Shown here piece by piece: positions 1 to 9,528 of a stretch of DNA of 64,000 nt. Below the pieces are notes generated by a model. It was given only the letters and a program-made list of their open reading frames with translations, did no database searches and was not told where the DNA came from. The first letter of the stretch is position 1. The number at the start of each line of letters is the position of its first letter. A program made the translations under genes and the position numbers. The stretch is from Acinetobacter sp. SFB (GTDB lineage Bacteria > Pseudomonadota > Gammaproteobacteria > Pseudomonadales > Moraxellaceae): positions 525,890-589,889 of the forward strand of contig NZ_LSZH01000011.1 in assembly GCF_001647545.1 (NCBI RefSeq), written 5' to 3'.

Positions 1-2050
1 AATTAAGTTGCGGGTGTACTTGGTAAGTTGTCCAAAGTGTTGCAGAGTTTTTCGCCACGTTTTGAACTTGGTTGCCATTTGTTGGGCTTGGTACATATAC
101 CGCAGGTTGACCAGTTGCAGCAGTATTTACAAATCCAGCATCAACAATTTCACTGTCTAAATAAGTATAACCCGCCGATACAGCCCATTTATCCGTTATA
201 TTGCCGTTCGCACCAAGTTCAATACCATCCACACGAGTTTTACCAACATTACGAGTAAAACCATCAGTATCTAATGCACGTGTATTTTCTTTTTCAGTAC
301 GGAAAATAGCTGCGGTTAAATTTAACTTATTATTCAGCACATCCCATTTTGTGCCAATTTCATAAGTTTTAACTTCTTCTGGTTTTAGGTTGTTAATAGC
401 TCTAGATTGTTCATCAGTTGTATTTCGACCAGGAACACTTATACCTTCTGAGCCATCACCTGCATCAACACCAACAGGGTTTGCAGAAGTCGCATAGCTT
501 GCATAAATACTACTATTCTCAGTAGGTTTGAATGTTAAACCAGCTTGATAGTTAAAGAAATCATTGCTTGAGTCATAAGCTGTACCAGCTTTGATTGTTC
601 CAGAATCTTTATTGTACTTAACATCAGTGTCAAATTTATCCCAACGCACACCCAAATCTAATAGCCACTGTGGCGTGATTTCAATATTATTTAGGGCATA
701 GATAGACTGTGTTTTAGATATAATATTGGTTACATTTGGATTTGCTGTAATATTTCCTAACCAAGAGTCTTTAGAGTTAGGGTTAAATGCATCTGTACAC
801 CAACCATTTGAATTCGCTAAAGTACATGCGTTAGTTGTACCACTACCACCAATTATAGATGTATTTGGATCGGTAACGATGTTGGTACCACGATTAGAAT
901 CTTGTTTACTGTATTCAGCGCCCACATTAAAGCTGTGCTTAAGTGAGCCTGTATTAAATTTACCTGCTAAAGATAACTGATCAGTAAAACTATCAGTAGT
1001 TGTTAGATTGGTATTAACACGACGCCAAACTTTACCATTTGCAATATTCTTTTGACTATCATCGGGTTGAGTCCAAAGATAGTTATTATCTGATTTACTA
1101 TATACCGCAGTATTACTCAATGTAATATTTTCAGTTATATCGTGCTCTAATTTAATAGTACCACTTTGATTTTCTTGTTTTTGGAAATCACGATCTAACC
1201 AGCCATAGTAAACACCTTGTTTTACATCTAGCGGTTTACCTGTCGCTGTATTATCAGAAGAATTCCAATATGGAACACCTGAATCTGGAGTATCATCAGA
1301 TTTTAAGTAGTAGTAGCTTAAAGTGGCACGAGTTGGGGTATCTAAGCCAAAAGTAATGCTCGGTGCAATACCTGCACGTTTGTATTCAGCACCATCGGCT
1401 TGACCTGCTTTTTCATTGTGATGACCTAAAACTGCAACACGAGCTGCAATACCATTACCAAAATCCTTGTTACCATCTAAGGTAATACGCTGGTAATTGT
1501 CTGTACCTGCACCAACAGAACCTTCTAAAAAGTCACCTTTTTTAGCAACCTTAGAAATCATGTTGATGCTACCACCCGTTGTACCCGCACCACCCATTGC
1601 AGATGCAGAACCTTTAGTCACTTCAACCTGTTCTACGGCAAACATTTCACGGTTTTGCGAAGTTGAGCTACGCACGCCATCCACATACATTGAACTTTCA
1701 GAGTTATAACCACGAATAAATGGACGATCGCCATTTGGGTTCCCACCTTCACCCGCACCCAAAGTAATCCCAGGTACAGTACGCAACGCATCGCTTAAAG
1801 TTGTGACTTGAGTATCGGCAATCAGCTGTTTAGAAATGATAGAAACTGATTTAGGCGTATCAAGCAGGGGAGCGACAAACTTGGAATTCGCAGATTTATC
1901 TACTTTTAGTGTTTGTTCAGCTTCTGCTTGCATACGAATAGTATCAAGTTGAGCAACTTGATCTTGTGCAATTACATTCCCTGCCATGACTGAAAGTGAT
2001 GACACAATCGCAGAAGATACGATTTTTTTGCGTGTTTTAATGAAGGCCAT
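1..2050 (-). CDS. piuA: TonB-dependent catecholate-type siderophore receptor (PiuA/Fiu-like), 3' end outside window
   Basis: Outer-membrane gated beta-barrel importing ferric siderophores with energy from TonB-ExbBD. The minus-strand frame stays open from the ATG at 2050 to the window edge, so the C-terminal barrel strands are missing. The N-terminus has a signal peptide (MAFIKTRKK, hydrophobic core, AXA-type cleavage after NVIA). Next comes a plug domain with the family signatures DTPKSVSIISKQLI, RTVPGITLG, FIRGYN and VEVTKGSAS, and then long barrel strands with alternating aromatics. The start has a GAGTAAG Shine-Dalgarno-like stretch upstream, and a Fur box lies about 35 bp upstream. The PiuA name is inferred from memory of the Acinetobacter locus, where a PiuA-type receptor lies beside tig-clpP-clpX. 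The family assignment is firm; the exact ligand is not. Confidence 0.88.
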   Translation of the reverse strand, partial: MAFIKTRKKIVSSAIVSSLSVMAGNVIAQDQVAQLDTIRMQAEAEQTLKVDKSANSKFVAPLLDTPKSVSIISKQLIADTQVTTLSDALRTVPGITLGAGEGGNPNGDRPFIRGYNSESSMYVDGVRSSTSQNREMFAVEQVEVTKGSASAMGGAGTTGGSINMISKVAKKGDFLEGSVGAGTDNYQRITLDGNKDFGNGIAARVAVLGHHNEKAGQADGAEYKRAGIAPSITFGLDTPTRATLSYYYLKSDDTPDSGVPYWNSSDNTATGKPLDVKQGVYYGWLDRDFQKQENQSGTIKLEHDITENITLSNTAVYSKSDNNYLWTQPDDSQKNIANGKVWRRVNTNLTTTDSFTDQLSLAGKFNTGSLKHSFNVGAEYSKQDSNRGTNIVTDPNTSIIGGSGTTNACTLANSNGWCTDAFNPNSKDSWLGNITANPNVTNIISKTQSIYALNNIEITPQWLLDLGVRWDKFDTDVKYNKDSGTIKAGTAYDSSNDFFNYQAGLTFKPTENSSIYASYATSANPVGVDAGDGSEGISVPGRNTTDEQSRAINNLKPEEVKTYEIGTKWDVLNNKLNLTAAIFRTEKENTRALDTDGFTRNVGKTRVDGIELGANGNITDKWAVSAGYTYLDSEIVDAGFVNTAATGQPAVYVPSPTNGNQVQNVAKNSATLWTTYQVHPQLN

Positions 2051-2083
2051 TTCTTACTCAAAATGTGTACTGTGAAAATGTAT

Positions 2084-2104
2084 GAGAATAATAATGATTC
2101 TTAT
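2084..2104 (-). promoter_or_regulatory. Fur box upstream of the siderophore receptor
   Basis: The segment GAGAATAATAATGATTCTT matches the 19-bp Fur consensus (GATAATGATAATCATTATC) at 14 of 19 positions. It lies 34-54 bp upstream of the receptor start, a normal position for iron-dependent repression. Seen directly; binding is inferred. Confidence 0.8.
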
Positions 2105-2880
2105 TTTGTATAACTATTGATTTTAATTGTAGTTTGCGATCATTATATTTTTATTGATCTATTTATTAAATAAAAGAATGTAGCAATATTTAGCTAAGTT
2201 TTTGATTTTAATTTTATATCTATAAAAACATTTAATTTTAGATTATTGATTGTGAATTTTAATCATGCAAGTATTGAGAACTTTTTAAGCAATTCATGAT
2301 GCCGAACCGTTAATTTAATGTTACATCGTGTTTACTAGATCGAGTAGGTTGCATTTATTTGAAAGATTTTGATTTAAATATCAAAATATAGACTCATTAC
2401 ATGTATTTTGAATTCGAGACTCATGCCAAAAGTAAAAAGTAAGCTTAGCTTCAAAATACATGGTCTTATTTTCAGAAAATTTCTATGAGCTGAATAACTA
2501 AACAAATAAGAGGCGATTCAACTTCAATCTAGAGCTCTGTAATTAAATTACACAAAGTTCAGCCGTTTTGGCTTTAGATGATAAATATGAAAAGGATTCT
2601 AGAAAGACCACATAAAAAAATGACTTTCAATGAGCAGGATTGTGGCAAGTGAAAGCACATTTTTTCTATTGTGAACAGGACGTGATGTAACTCTAATATT
2701 GGATGCATAAATTAAATTAAAAAAAAAGAATCAAAATGAAGCAAACTTTAAAAAAATTACTATTAAAGCTAAAGCGCATACAAAATGAAGGTGTTTGGTC
2801 AGTGAAATGTGAGGAAATTGAAATAAAAACGGATTTTTATCGGAAGAAAGCTTAAAATTTAATGGTTAAATCATCCTGTT
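2105..2880. other. Long AT-rich intergenic region between siderophore receptor and tig
   Basis: About 780 bp with no gene over 50 codons. It contains poly-A/T tracts and one 39-codon frame at 2736-2855 listed separately. No terminal inverted repeats, tRNA or transposase remnant was recognised. Confidence 0.6.
2736..2855 (+). CDS. Possible 39-residue small ORF, unsupported
   Basis: ATG to TAA frame encoding a lysine-rich peptide that starts MKQTLKKLLLKLKRIQNEG and ends DFYRKKA. It has an amphipathic, basic N-terminal half. There is no Shine-Dalgarno sequence, only an A-tract upstream, and it ends just before the tig promoter. It may be a chance frame in AT-rich DNA. I do not recognise the peptide and assign no function. 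Confidence 0.2.
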   Translation: MKQTLKKLLLKLKRIQNEGVWSVKCEEIEIKTDFYRKKA

Positions 2881-2909
2881 TTGTATATCTTCCAATGTTG
2901 TCATATAAT
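2881..2909 (+). promoter_or_regulatory. Sigma70-type promoter of tig
   Basis: A -35 element TTGTAT (2881-2886), a 17-bp spacer and a perfect -10 TATAAT (2904-2909). Predicted transcription start is near 2916, giving a roughly 40-nt leader before the tig ATG at 2956. This placement argues against an upstream start for the long open frame. Confidence 0.75.
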
Positions 2910-2955
2910 ATGGCACTTTCAAAATTGCAATTACTATTTCTATATCGAGGAAGCC

Positions 2956-4290
2956 ATGCAAGTAACTTCTGAAGCGGTTTCGGGCGTTGCCCGTCGTTTA
3001 AATGTATCTGTACCGACGAGCCGTGTGAACGAGCAATTTGAAGCTCGTTTAAAACGCACTGCTAAAACTGTGAAGATCAACGGCTTCCGTCCAGGTAAAG
3101 TGCCTTTGAATGTTGTACGTCGTGAATATGGCGCGGGTATTTATCAAGAAGTTGTGAACGATGTAATTCGTGACACAGTATTCGAAGCAATTCAGCAAGA
3201 AAAAATCAATGCTGTTGGCATGCCAAACATTGATAAAGTTGAAAATAAAGAAGATGCTCTTGTTTATGAAGCAACTGTAGAAGTTTATCCAGAAGTTGAA
3301 GTGAAAGCTTTTGACGCTTTGGAAGTTGAACGTAAAACAACTGAAGTTAACGACAAAGACGTTGACCAAATGATTGAAAATCTTCAGAAACAGCGTCAAG
3401 GTTGGGCTGAAACCAAAGGCATGGCTAAAAAAGACATGCAAGTAACTTTCGATTTCGAAGGTACTGTTGACGGTGAAAAGTTTGAAGGCGGTACTGCTGA
3501 AGACTTTAAACTTGTTTTAGGTTCTGGTCGCATGATTCCTGGCTTCGAAGACGGTATTGTTGGAATGAAGAAAGGCGAAGAGAAAGTGATTGATGTTACT
3601 TTCCCTGAAGACTACCAAGCTGAAAACCTTGCTGGTAAAGCTGCACAGTTCAAAATTACTGTGAAACTGGTTGAAAAACCAAAACTTCCAGAAATTGATG
3701 CTGAATTCTTGAAAACCTTTGGTTTAACTGAAGAAGAAGGCGTTGAAAAATTAAAAGCTGACGTTCGCAAAAACATGGATCGTGAAGTGAAGAACGGTCT
3801 TCGTAATCAAGTTAAAGCTGCGACTTTTGATGCGCTTGTAGCTGCAAACGAAGTTGAAGTTCCTGAATCTATGTTGGCTCAAGAAATTGACCGTCAACGT
3901 CAACAAATGATTCAACAATTCACTCAACAATTTGGTGCTCAAGGTGCGCAAGCATTTGACAGCAGCATGCTTCCAGATGACTTGTTCAAAGAACAAGCTC
4001 AAAAAGCAGTTAAATTGGGTGTGTTGGTGAGCAAAGTTTTAGCGGATGCTAAAATTGAAGTTGATCCTGCTCGCGTTGAAGCTTACATCGACGACATGGC
4101 TTCTTCTTACGAAGACCCGACTGAAGTGATTGAATACTTCAAAAATGACAAACAGCAACGTGCTCAAATCGAAGCGGTTGTGTTAGAAGATCAAATTGTT
4201 GATCACATTTTAGCGTCTGCTAAAGTGACTGATACAGCGGTAAGCTACGAAGAATTGTTGAAAGAGCAACAAGCTCGTCAACAAGGCTAA
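2956..4290 (+). CDS. tig: Trigger factor, ribosome-bound chaperone and prolyl isomerase
   Basis: Binds ribosomal protein L23 at the tunnel exit and shields nascent chains in the cytoplasm. The 444-residue product has the ribosome-docking signature GFRPGKVP at residues 43-50, an FKBP-type PPIase domain around 155-245, and a helical C-terminal chaperone cradle ending in a charged, Gln-rich tail. The reading frame is open further upstream, but the ATG at 2956 has a good GAGGAAG ribosome site and the upstream start would lie inside the promoter. It is followed by a terminator and then clpP-clpX, the usual gammaproteobacterial order. Confidence 0.97.
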   Translation: MQVTSEAVSGVARRLNVSVPTSRVNEQFEARLKRTAKTVKINGFRPGKVPLNVVRREYGAGIYQEVVNDVIRDTVFEAIQQEKINAVGMPNIDKVENKEDALVYEATVEVYPEVEVKAFDALEVERKTTEVNDKDVDQMIENLQKQRQGWAETKGMAKKDMQVTFDFEGTVDGEKFEGGTAEDFKLVLGSGRMIPGFEDGIVGMKKGEEKVIDVTFPEDYQAENLAGKAAQFKITVKLVEKPKLPEIDAEFLKTFGLTEEEGVEKLKADVRKNMDREVKNGLRNQVKAATFDALVAANEVEVPESMLAQEIDRQRQQMIQQFTQQFGAQGAQAFDSSMLPDDLFKEQAQKAVKLGVLVSKVLADAKIEVDPARVEAYIDDMASSYEDPTEVIEYFKNDKQQRAQIEAVVLEDQIVDHILASAKVTDTAVSYEELLKEQQARQQG

Positions 4291-4303
4291 GTTTAGCTGA
4301 TCG

Positions 4304-4332
4304 AAAAAAGGCGCATCATGCGCCTTTTTTTA
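4304..4332 (+). terminator. Rho-independent terminator after tig
   Basis: Stem AAAAAAGGCGCA / TGCGCCTTTTTT with a short loop, followed by a T run. It is 13 bp past the tig stop and separates tig from clpP. Confidence 0.9.
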
Positions 4333-4482
4333 TGCATTGGCTTATACTGAGCGTGGCTTGTATTAATAATGCGTATGCAAAAAATATCTGTTATTTAATT
4401 GGGAATATTTTGCAATTTCGACAATTATCCCTCATATTGTGACTATGAGTTGAGTAACAAAAAATTTAGGAATAAATAACGT

Positions 4483-5088
4483 ATGTATGTTCCAACAATT
4501 AATAGCGCTTTAGTACCAATGGTCGTAGAACAATCGTCTCGTGGTGAGCGTTCTTTTGATATTTTTTCACGTCTTTTACGTGAGCGTGTCATCTTTATGA
4601 GCGGTGAAGTTGAAGACAACATGGCGAACTTAATTGTTGCGCAGATGTTGTTTTTAGAAGCAGAGAACCCAGATAAAGATATACACCTTTATATTAATTC
4701 ACCAGGTGGGTCTGTAACTGCCGGCATGGCCATTTATGACACCATGCAGTTTATTAAACCAGATGTAGTAACTTATTGTATGGGTCAAGCGGCATCTATG
4801 GGTGCATTCTTGTTGAATGCCGGTGCAAAAGGCAAACGTTATTGCTTGGAAAATGCCCGTGTCATGATTCACCAACCACTCGGTGGTTTCCGTGGTCAAG
4901 CATCGGATATTGAAATTCACGCACGTGAAATTCTATTCATCAAAGAACGTTTAAACCGTTTAATGGCAGAGCATAGTGGTCAAGACTATGAAACTGTTGC
5001 TAGAGATACTGACCGTGACAACTTTATGACAGCACAAGCTGCTAAAGAATACGGTCTCGTGGATGAAGTGTTAAGTAAACGTCCATAA
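4483..5088 (+). CDS. clpP: ATP-dependent Clp protease proteolytic subunit
   Basis: Serine peptidase that forms a double heptameric barrel and degrades proteins fed by ClpX or ClpA. The 201-residue product has the normal family length. The catalytic triad is visible: Ser105 in GQAASMGAF, His130 in MIHQPLGG and Asp179 in TDRDN, with spacings as in E. coli ClpP. The motif INSPGGSV at 71-78 is the oxyanion/substrate strand. The ATG is preceded by an AGGA site. clpX follows after 27 bp, so the two are probably cotranscribed. Confidence 0.98.
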   Translation: MYVPTINSALVPMVVEQSSRGERSFDIFSRLLRERVIFMSGEVEDNMANLIVAQMLFLEAENPDKDIHLYINSPGGSVTAGMAIYDTMQFIKPDVVTYCMGQAASMGAFLLNAGAKGKRYCLENARVMIHQPLGGFRGQASDIEIHAREILFIKERLNRLMAEHSGQDYETVARDTDRDNFMTAQAAKEYGLVDEVLSKRP

Positions 5089-5115
5089 TTTTCAGATTTT
5101 AATATTGGAGTAAAT

Positions 5116-6426
5116 ATGTCCGAACATCCTCAAGGACAAAAGCATTGTTCATTTTGCGGTAAAACGCAGTCTGAAGTCGGGAAACTGATTGCAGGTGAAG
5201 ACGCTTACATCTGTAATGAGTGTGTGGACGTATGCTTAGATTTAGTCCAGACCAGTCAACAAGTAGAATCGGGTGATTGGGCAACTAAGCCTTTGCCAAA
5301 ACCACATGAAATTCGTGCTGCATTAGATCAATATGTCATTGGTCAAGATGTTGCGAAAAAAACGCTTTCAGTTGCAGTGTATAACCACTACAAACGTTTA
5401 AAAGTCACCAATTCAGGTCATAAATCTGATGAGGCGGTAGAACTTGCAAAAAGTAATATTCTGCTGGTTGGACCTACAGGTTCAGGTAAGACTTTACTTG
5501 CACAAACTCTAGCACGTCTTCTAGATGTTCCATTTGCCATGGCAGATGCAACGACTCTAACCGAAGCAGGTTATGTGGGTGAAGACGTTGAAAACATCGT
5601 ACAGAAACTTCTTCAAAAAGCTGATTACGATGTAGAAAAAGCGCAAAAGGGCATTATCTATATCGATGAAATCGACAAGATTACCCGCAAGTCTGAAAAC
5701 CCGTCGATTACCCGTGATGTATCGGGTGAAGGTGTTCAGCAAGCGTTATTAAAAATGATCGAAGGTACGGTTGCTTCAATTCCACCCCAAGGTGGTCGTA
5801 AGCATCCGCAACAAGAGTTCATTCAGATTGATACTTCGAATATCTTGTTTATTTGTGGCGGTGCATTTTCAGGTTTAGAGAAAATTGTACAACAACGTCA
5901 AGAAAAAGGCGGGATCGGTTTCACTGCAGACGTGAAGAAAAAAGACGAAAGTAAAAAATTGTCCGATTTATTCCGTCAAGTGGAAGCAAATGACTTGGTG
6001 AAATTTGGTTTAATTCCAGAATTCATTGGTCGTCTACCGGTTATTGCAACTTTGGAAGAGTTGGATGAAGAAGCCCTTATGCAGATTCTGACCGAGCCAA
6101 AAAATGCCTTAACCCGCCAATACCAATATTTATTCGATATGGAAAATGTTGACTTGGTGTTTGAAGATTCTGCATTGCGTGCTATTGCGAAAAAAGCCTT
6201 AGAGCGTAATACAGGGGCACGTGGTCTGCGTTCAATCCTGGAAAATTCTTTACTTGAAACTATGTATGATTTACCAAGCCGTACCGATGTTGGTACCGTG
6301 ATTGTAAATGATGCGGTGATTAGTGGTGAAGGAAAGCCAGAGTTAAAGGCAGAGCGTCAACCTAAAACAGAGACTGAAGCTGCGCCTAAAGTAGATTTTA
6401 AAGTTATAAATTCTAAATCTGCTTAA
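5116..6426 (+). CDS. clpX: Clp protease ATP-binding subunit ClpX, AAA+ unfoldase
   Basis: Hexameric unfoldase that recognises tagged or specific substrates and threads them into ClpP. The 436-residue product has a four-cysteine zinc-binding domain (Cys11, Cys14, Cys33, Cys36), Walker A GPTGSGKT at 119-126, the pore loop GYVG at 152-155, Walker B IIYIDEID at 180-187, and a C-terminal small AAA+ domain with the sensor-2 GARGLR. The C-terminus carries a Glu/Lys/Ala-rich extension of about 30 residues. The start has a TTGGAG ribosome site. A strong terminator follows. Confidence 0.98.
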   Translation: MSEHPQGQKHCSFCGKTQSEVGKLIAGEDAYICNECVDVCLDLVQTSQQVESGDWATKPLPKPHEIRAALDQYVIGQDVAKKTLSVAVYNHYKRLKVTNSGHKSDEAVELAKSNILLVGPTGSGKTLLAQTLARLLDVPFAMADATTLTEAGYVGEDVENIVQKLLQKADYDVEKAQKGIIYIDEIDKITRKSENPSITRDVSGEGVQQALLKMIEGTVASIPPQGGRKHPQQEFIQIDTSNILFICGGAFSGLEKIVQQRQEKGGIGFTADVKKKDESKKLSDLFRQVEANDLVKFGLIPEFIGRLPVIATLEELDEEALMQILTEPKNALTRQYQYLFDMENVDLVFEDSALRAIAKKALERNTGARGLRSILENSLLETMYDLPSRTDVGTVIVNDAVISGEGKPELKAERQPKTETEAAPKVDFKVINSKSA

Positions 6427-6441
6427 CTCGCTATTCGTCTG

Positions 6442-6479
6442 AAACGTGCGGAAAACTGGTCTTTTCGCACGTTTTTTAT
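6442..6479 (+). terminator. Rho-independent terminator after clpX
   Basis: AAACGTGCG pairs with CGCACGTTT across a 13-base loop, followed by TTTTATTT. It ends the clpP-clpX unit. Confidence 0.85.
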
Positions 6480-6629
6480 TTCCAAAAATAAAACTCAATG
6501 TTAATCTCAATCACTAGGCGTGAATGCCTAAATAAAATCAACGAAGAAAATTAATGTCGCGATCAATATAGCGAAAAATTAAATGTTTAATTGAGTACAA
6601 AAATAAAAAATACGCGGTGAGGGAAAATC

Positions 6630-7343
6630 ATGCGTGGAGTCTGTATTGCGGTCTGTGCAAGTATTATTTTAATGGGTTGTCATGGCAAGTCTGCTGTTGA
6701 ACATGCTCAAGTAACATCAACCTTAAAACCTGTAGACTTTAACAGCGAACCTGGCTTTATTGAGCAGCACCGTCTGGGGATGTTTACCATTGGGGCTTGG
6801 GTCAATCAAAAATTAGGACAGCGCTTTCAGCCTGTACAAGCACAAAATGATCAAGCTGCCATTGTGTATATGTACCGCCCTGACAGTAAATGGAATCGTC
6901 AAGAAATTGTGGCATCCAGTCTTTTTGTTAATAGTGAGCGTATTCCAAGTCTCTTGAATAATCACTATTACTGGATGGAATTGCCCACAGGAACCTATCG
7001 TTTATCGAGTAGCCGTCCACTAGGTGCACAGCATTTTCAAAAGCCTAAATATTTAGATTTTACCGTGGAAGCGGGGCAGTCTTATTTTATTAAATATGAT
7101 GAAGAAAATTTAAGTACCCGTCGTGAGGTTTCTGGACCATTGATGATTGTGTCTGAAAAAACAGGCTTAAACGAAATCGCATTCACCCAGTTAAAGTCGG
7201 AAAGTTATAATTTTGTGGCCCAAGATTCAAATACAGGTAAGGTACGTAAAAAAGCGCAAAAACTTAAACCGGTAAAATATGATCCTGCGGAAGATGTTCA
7301 ACTGACTGCACCCTTTAAGATGTGGGATCCGCGAACGTGGTAA
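6630..7343 (+). CDS. Putative lipoprotein with DUF2846-like domain
   Basis: Exported envelope protein of unknown function. The 237-residue product has a short signal with a plausible lipobox LMGC (lipidated Cys17). The central region around residues 75-175 reads like DUF2846: VYMYRPDSKW near its start, then TGTYRLSSSRP and VEAGQSYFIKYD, a small beta-sandwich often found in bacterial lipoproteins. The family match is from memory of the pattern. It has a GAGGG ribosome site and stands alone between clpX and the convergent fumarase. The C-terminal 50 residues are Lys/Pro-rich and look linker-like. Confidence 0.75.
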   Translation: MRGVCIAVCASIILMGCHGKSAVEHAQVTSTLKPVDFNSEPGFIEQHRLGMFTIGAWVNQKLGQRFQPVQAQNDQAAIVYMYRPDSKWNRQEIVASSLFVNSERIPSLLNNHYYWMELPTGTYRLSSSRPLGAQHFQKPKYLDFTVEAGQSYFIKYDEENLSTRREVSGPLMIVSEKTGLNEIAFTQLKSESYNFVAQDSNTGKVRKKAQKLKPVKYDPAEDVQLTAPFKMWDPRTW

Positions 7344-7412
7344 ATACATATTTCTGAATTTGAAAAGAAAGACGAATTATTGGTTGAGTAAGAAATATTT
7401 TTTTATAGAAAT

Positions 7413-7440
7413 AAAAAAGCACCCGAATGGGTGCTTTTTT
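7413..7440. terminator. Bidirectional terminator between the lipoprotein gene and fumarase
   Basis: A perfect stem AAAAAAGCACCC / GGGTGCTTTTTT with a GAAT loop serves both convergent genes, because A and T tracts flank both sides. Confidence 0.92.
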
Positions 7441-7451
7441 CGCTTGGAAAA

Positions 7452-8978
7452 TTAAACCGCAGCAGCATCAACTACTGGAATTTTACCAATTTTCGCTTGC
7501 CAGATTTTTGGTGCAGTTGCGTGAATAGAAGTACCATTCACATCTACTGCTACAGATACAGGCATATCTTCCACTACAAATTTGTAGATCGCTTCCATAC
7601 CCAAGTCAGCAAATGCAACAACGTCAGCTTGACGAACAGCTTTAGATACCAGGTAGGCAGCGCCACCGACAGCCATCAAATAAGTTGCTTTGTTATCTTT
7701 AATTGCTTCAATAGCAGTAGGGCCACGATCCGCTTTACCAATCATACCGAACAAACCAGTATGTTCTAAAACTTGACGTGTGAATTTGTCCATACGTGTA
7801 GCCGTTGTAGGACCAGCAGGACCAACCACTTCATCACCAACAGGATCGACAGGGCCAACGTAGTAAATGAATTTACCTTTAAGGTCTACAGGAAGCTCTT
7901 CACCGTTATTGATCATGTCAACCATACGTTTGTGCGCAGCATCACGACCGGTATAGATTGTACCGTTAAGAAGTAATGTGTCACCTGGTTGCCAAGAGTT
8001 CATTTCTTCTTGAGTAATGTTATCTAGGTCAACGCGTTTAGAAGTAGAAGAATCCCAAGTTACAGCAGGATAGTCAGAAAGTTTAGGCGCCTGAATATGA
8101 GCAACACCTGAACCATCTAACTGGAAGTGGGCATGACGCGTTGCAGCACAGTTCGGGATCATACCGACTGGTTTGCCCGCAGCATGGCAAGGGTAATCTT
8201 TGATTTTGATATCGAGAACAGTCGTTAAACCGCCAAGACCTTGTGCACCAATACCCAAAGCATTTACTTTTTCGAAGATTTCGATTCGAAGTTCTTCAAG
8301 TTGGCTTTGTGGACCACGACGAAGCAACTCGTCCATGTTAATTTCTTCCATCAATGCTTCTTTGGCAAGCATCATGGCTTTTTCAGCAGTACCACCGATC
8401 CCGATACCGAGCATACCAGGAGGACACCAGCCTGCACCCATGGTTGGAACAGTTTTAAGTACCCAGTCCACGATTGAGTCAGATGGATTTAACATCGCAA
8501 GTTTAGATTTATTTTCTGAACCGCCACCCTTAGCAGCCACAGTAATATCGACTTTGTCACCCGGTACGAGTTTGTAGTGGATCACAGCAGGTGTGTTGTC
8601 TTTGGTGTTCTTACGACCAAAAGCAGGATCCGCTAGAACTGATGCGCGAAGAATGTTCGAGTTTTCTAAATAACCCTGACGTACCCCTTCGTTAATCGCG
8701 TCATCCAAGCTCATGCTTAAATCAAATTTAACGTCTAAACCAACTTCAAGAAATACGTTAACAATCCCGGTATCCTGGCAGATCGGGCGATGACCTTCTG
8801 CACACATACGAGAGTTAATTAAGATTTGTGCAATAGCATCTTTTGCGGCTTTGTTCTCTTCACGATCATAAGCACGGCTCATCGCTTGGATGAAGTCTTG
8901 TGGATGATAGTAAGAAATGAACTGAAGCGCATCTTTTACTGATGTGATCAAGTCATCTTGCTTGATAATAGTTGTCAT
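7452..8978 (-). CDS. fumA: Class I (iron-sulfur, FumA-type) fumarate hydratase
   Basis: Reversible hydration of fumarate to L-malate in the TCA cycle. The 508-residue product is a single-chain class I enzyme with an oxygen-sensitive [4Fe-4S] cluster. Likely cluster ligands are Cys67 (PICQDTG), Cys185 (AGWCPPGM) and Cys277 (NCAATRH), with spacings close to those of E. coli FumA. The C-terminal beta domain contains GPTTATRMDKF and KADRGPTA. An AGAGAT stretch precedes the ATG. The symbol follows the enzyme class, not proven orthology to E. coli fumA rather than fumB. Confidence 0.95.
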   Translation of the reverse strand: MTTIIKQDDLITSVKDALQFISYYHPQDFIQAMSRAYDREENKAAKDAIAQILINSRMCAEGHRPICQDTGIVNVFLEVGLDVKFDLSMSLDDAINEGVRQGYLENSNILRASVLADPAFGRKNTKDNTPAVIHYKLVPGDKVDITVAAKGGGSENKSKLAMLNPSDSIVDWVLKTVPTMGAGWCPPGMLGIGIGGTAEKAMMLAKEALMEEINMDELLRRGPQSQLEELRIEIFEKVNALGIGAQGLGGLTTVLDIKIKDYPCHAAGKPVGMIPNCAATRHAHFQLDGSGVAHIQAPKLSDYPAVTWDSSTSKRVDLDNITQEEMNSWQPGDTLLLNGTIYTGRDAAHKRMVDMINNGEELPVDLKGKFIYYVGPVDPVGDEVVGPAGPTTATRMDKFTRQVLEHTGLFGMIGKADRGPTAIEAIKDNKATYLMAVGGAAYLVSKAVRQADVVAFADLGMEAIYKFVVEDMPVSVAVDVNGTSIHATAPKIWQAKIGKIPVVDAAAV

Positions 8979-9123
8979 ATCAAATATCTCTTGAGCGGGC
9001 TGTTAGCTAGCGGGCTAAATTATAAGATAAAAAGCAAGTTCTGTGGGTGTTTTGACTGCTTTTTGGCCAAAAGTTTAATAGCGAATTTCAGCTCCAGTTC
9101 ACTTTCATTTTTGTCAGGGTATC

Positions 9124-9291
9124 TGTCATAAATTTGAAAAAAGGCTGTCATATTTGAGGCTAAATAGAGTATTTAAAATATTTATTAAAATATTATGAGG
9201 TTGTTTTTATATTAAGTATTTGAAAAGTATAAACTAATATAGTGATTTCAAGTTGTGTAAAATATGACAGTATTGTCATAAAGTTGTCATA
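9124..9291. repeat. Cluster of TGTCATA heptamers, including an inverted pair
   Basis: Direct copies of TGTCATA lie at 9124-9130, 9146-9152, 9274-9280 and 9285-9291. An inverted copy TATGACA at 9263-9269 forms a perfect 7-4-7 palindrome with the third copy. Spacings between neighbours are 22 and 11 bp, multiples of a helical turn. The cluster lies between the divergent fumarase gene and a tiny membrane-peptide ORF. It may be an operator array; the regulator is unknown. Confidence 0.55.
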
Positions 9292-9337
9292 AAACTTTTA
9301 CATAATAAGCTCATCAAATCTAGAGTGTAAGAAGCAT

Positions 9338-9424
9338 ATGATTACTGCAGTTGTTTCAGTTGTTGGTTTCTCTTTATATATCGCAGCGACATGGATTTAC
9401 GGTCAAAAAGAAGATCAGGCTTAA
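9338..9424 (+). CDS. Possible 28-residue single-span membrane peptide
   Basis: ATG to TAA frame with one hydrophobic helix (TAVVSVVGFSLYIAATWIY) and a polar C-terminal tail GQKEDQA. It resembles in outline the small accessory subunits of transporters or oxidases, but I recognise no family. The 3' end of the frame forms the 5' arm of a strong terminator, so the locus looks like a compact transcription unit. The Shine-Dalgarno is weak (GAAG six bases before the ATG). It could instead be a small RNA gene with a chance frame. Confidence 0.5.
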   Translation: MITAVVSVVGFSLYIAATWIYGQKEDQA

Positions 9425-9445
9425 GCTCTATCTTCTTTTTTTTTG
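9405..9445 (+). terminator. Terminator overlapping the end of the small membrane-peptide ORF
   Basis: AAAAAGAAGAT pairs with ATCTTCTTTTT and is followed by a long T run. The loop contains the palindrome GCTTAAGC. The 5' arm lies inside the coding frame and includes its last codons. Confidence 0.8.
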
Positions 9446-9528
9446 CTTTAGTTTTTTCATTCTAATAACTTCCTATAAATTCAAATCTTCAAATGTCGAT
9501 CTAAATCTGCGTATACTATTTTAACAAT

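Noticed and set aside
2423..2488. 21-codon basic frame and possible insertion-sequence-like end in the receptor-tig gap
   Set aside because: No terminal inverted repeats, target duplication or transposase fragment could be shown.
3049..3441. Long minus-strand open frame inside tig
   Set aside because: Shadow of a strongly biased coding frame; no promoter, ribosome site or recognisable protein.
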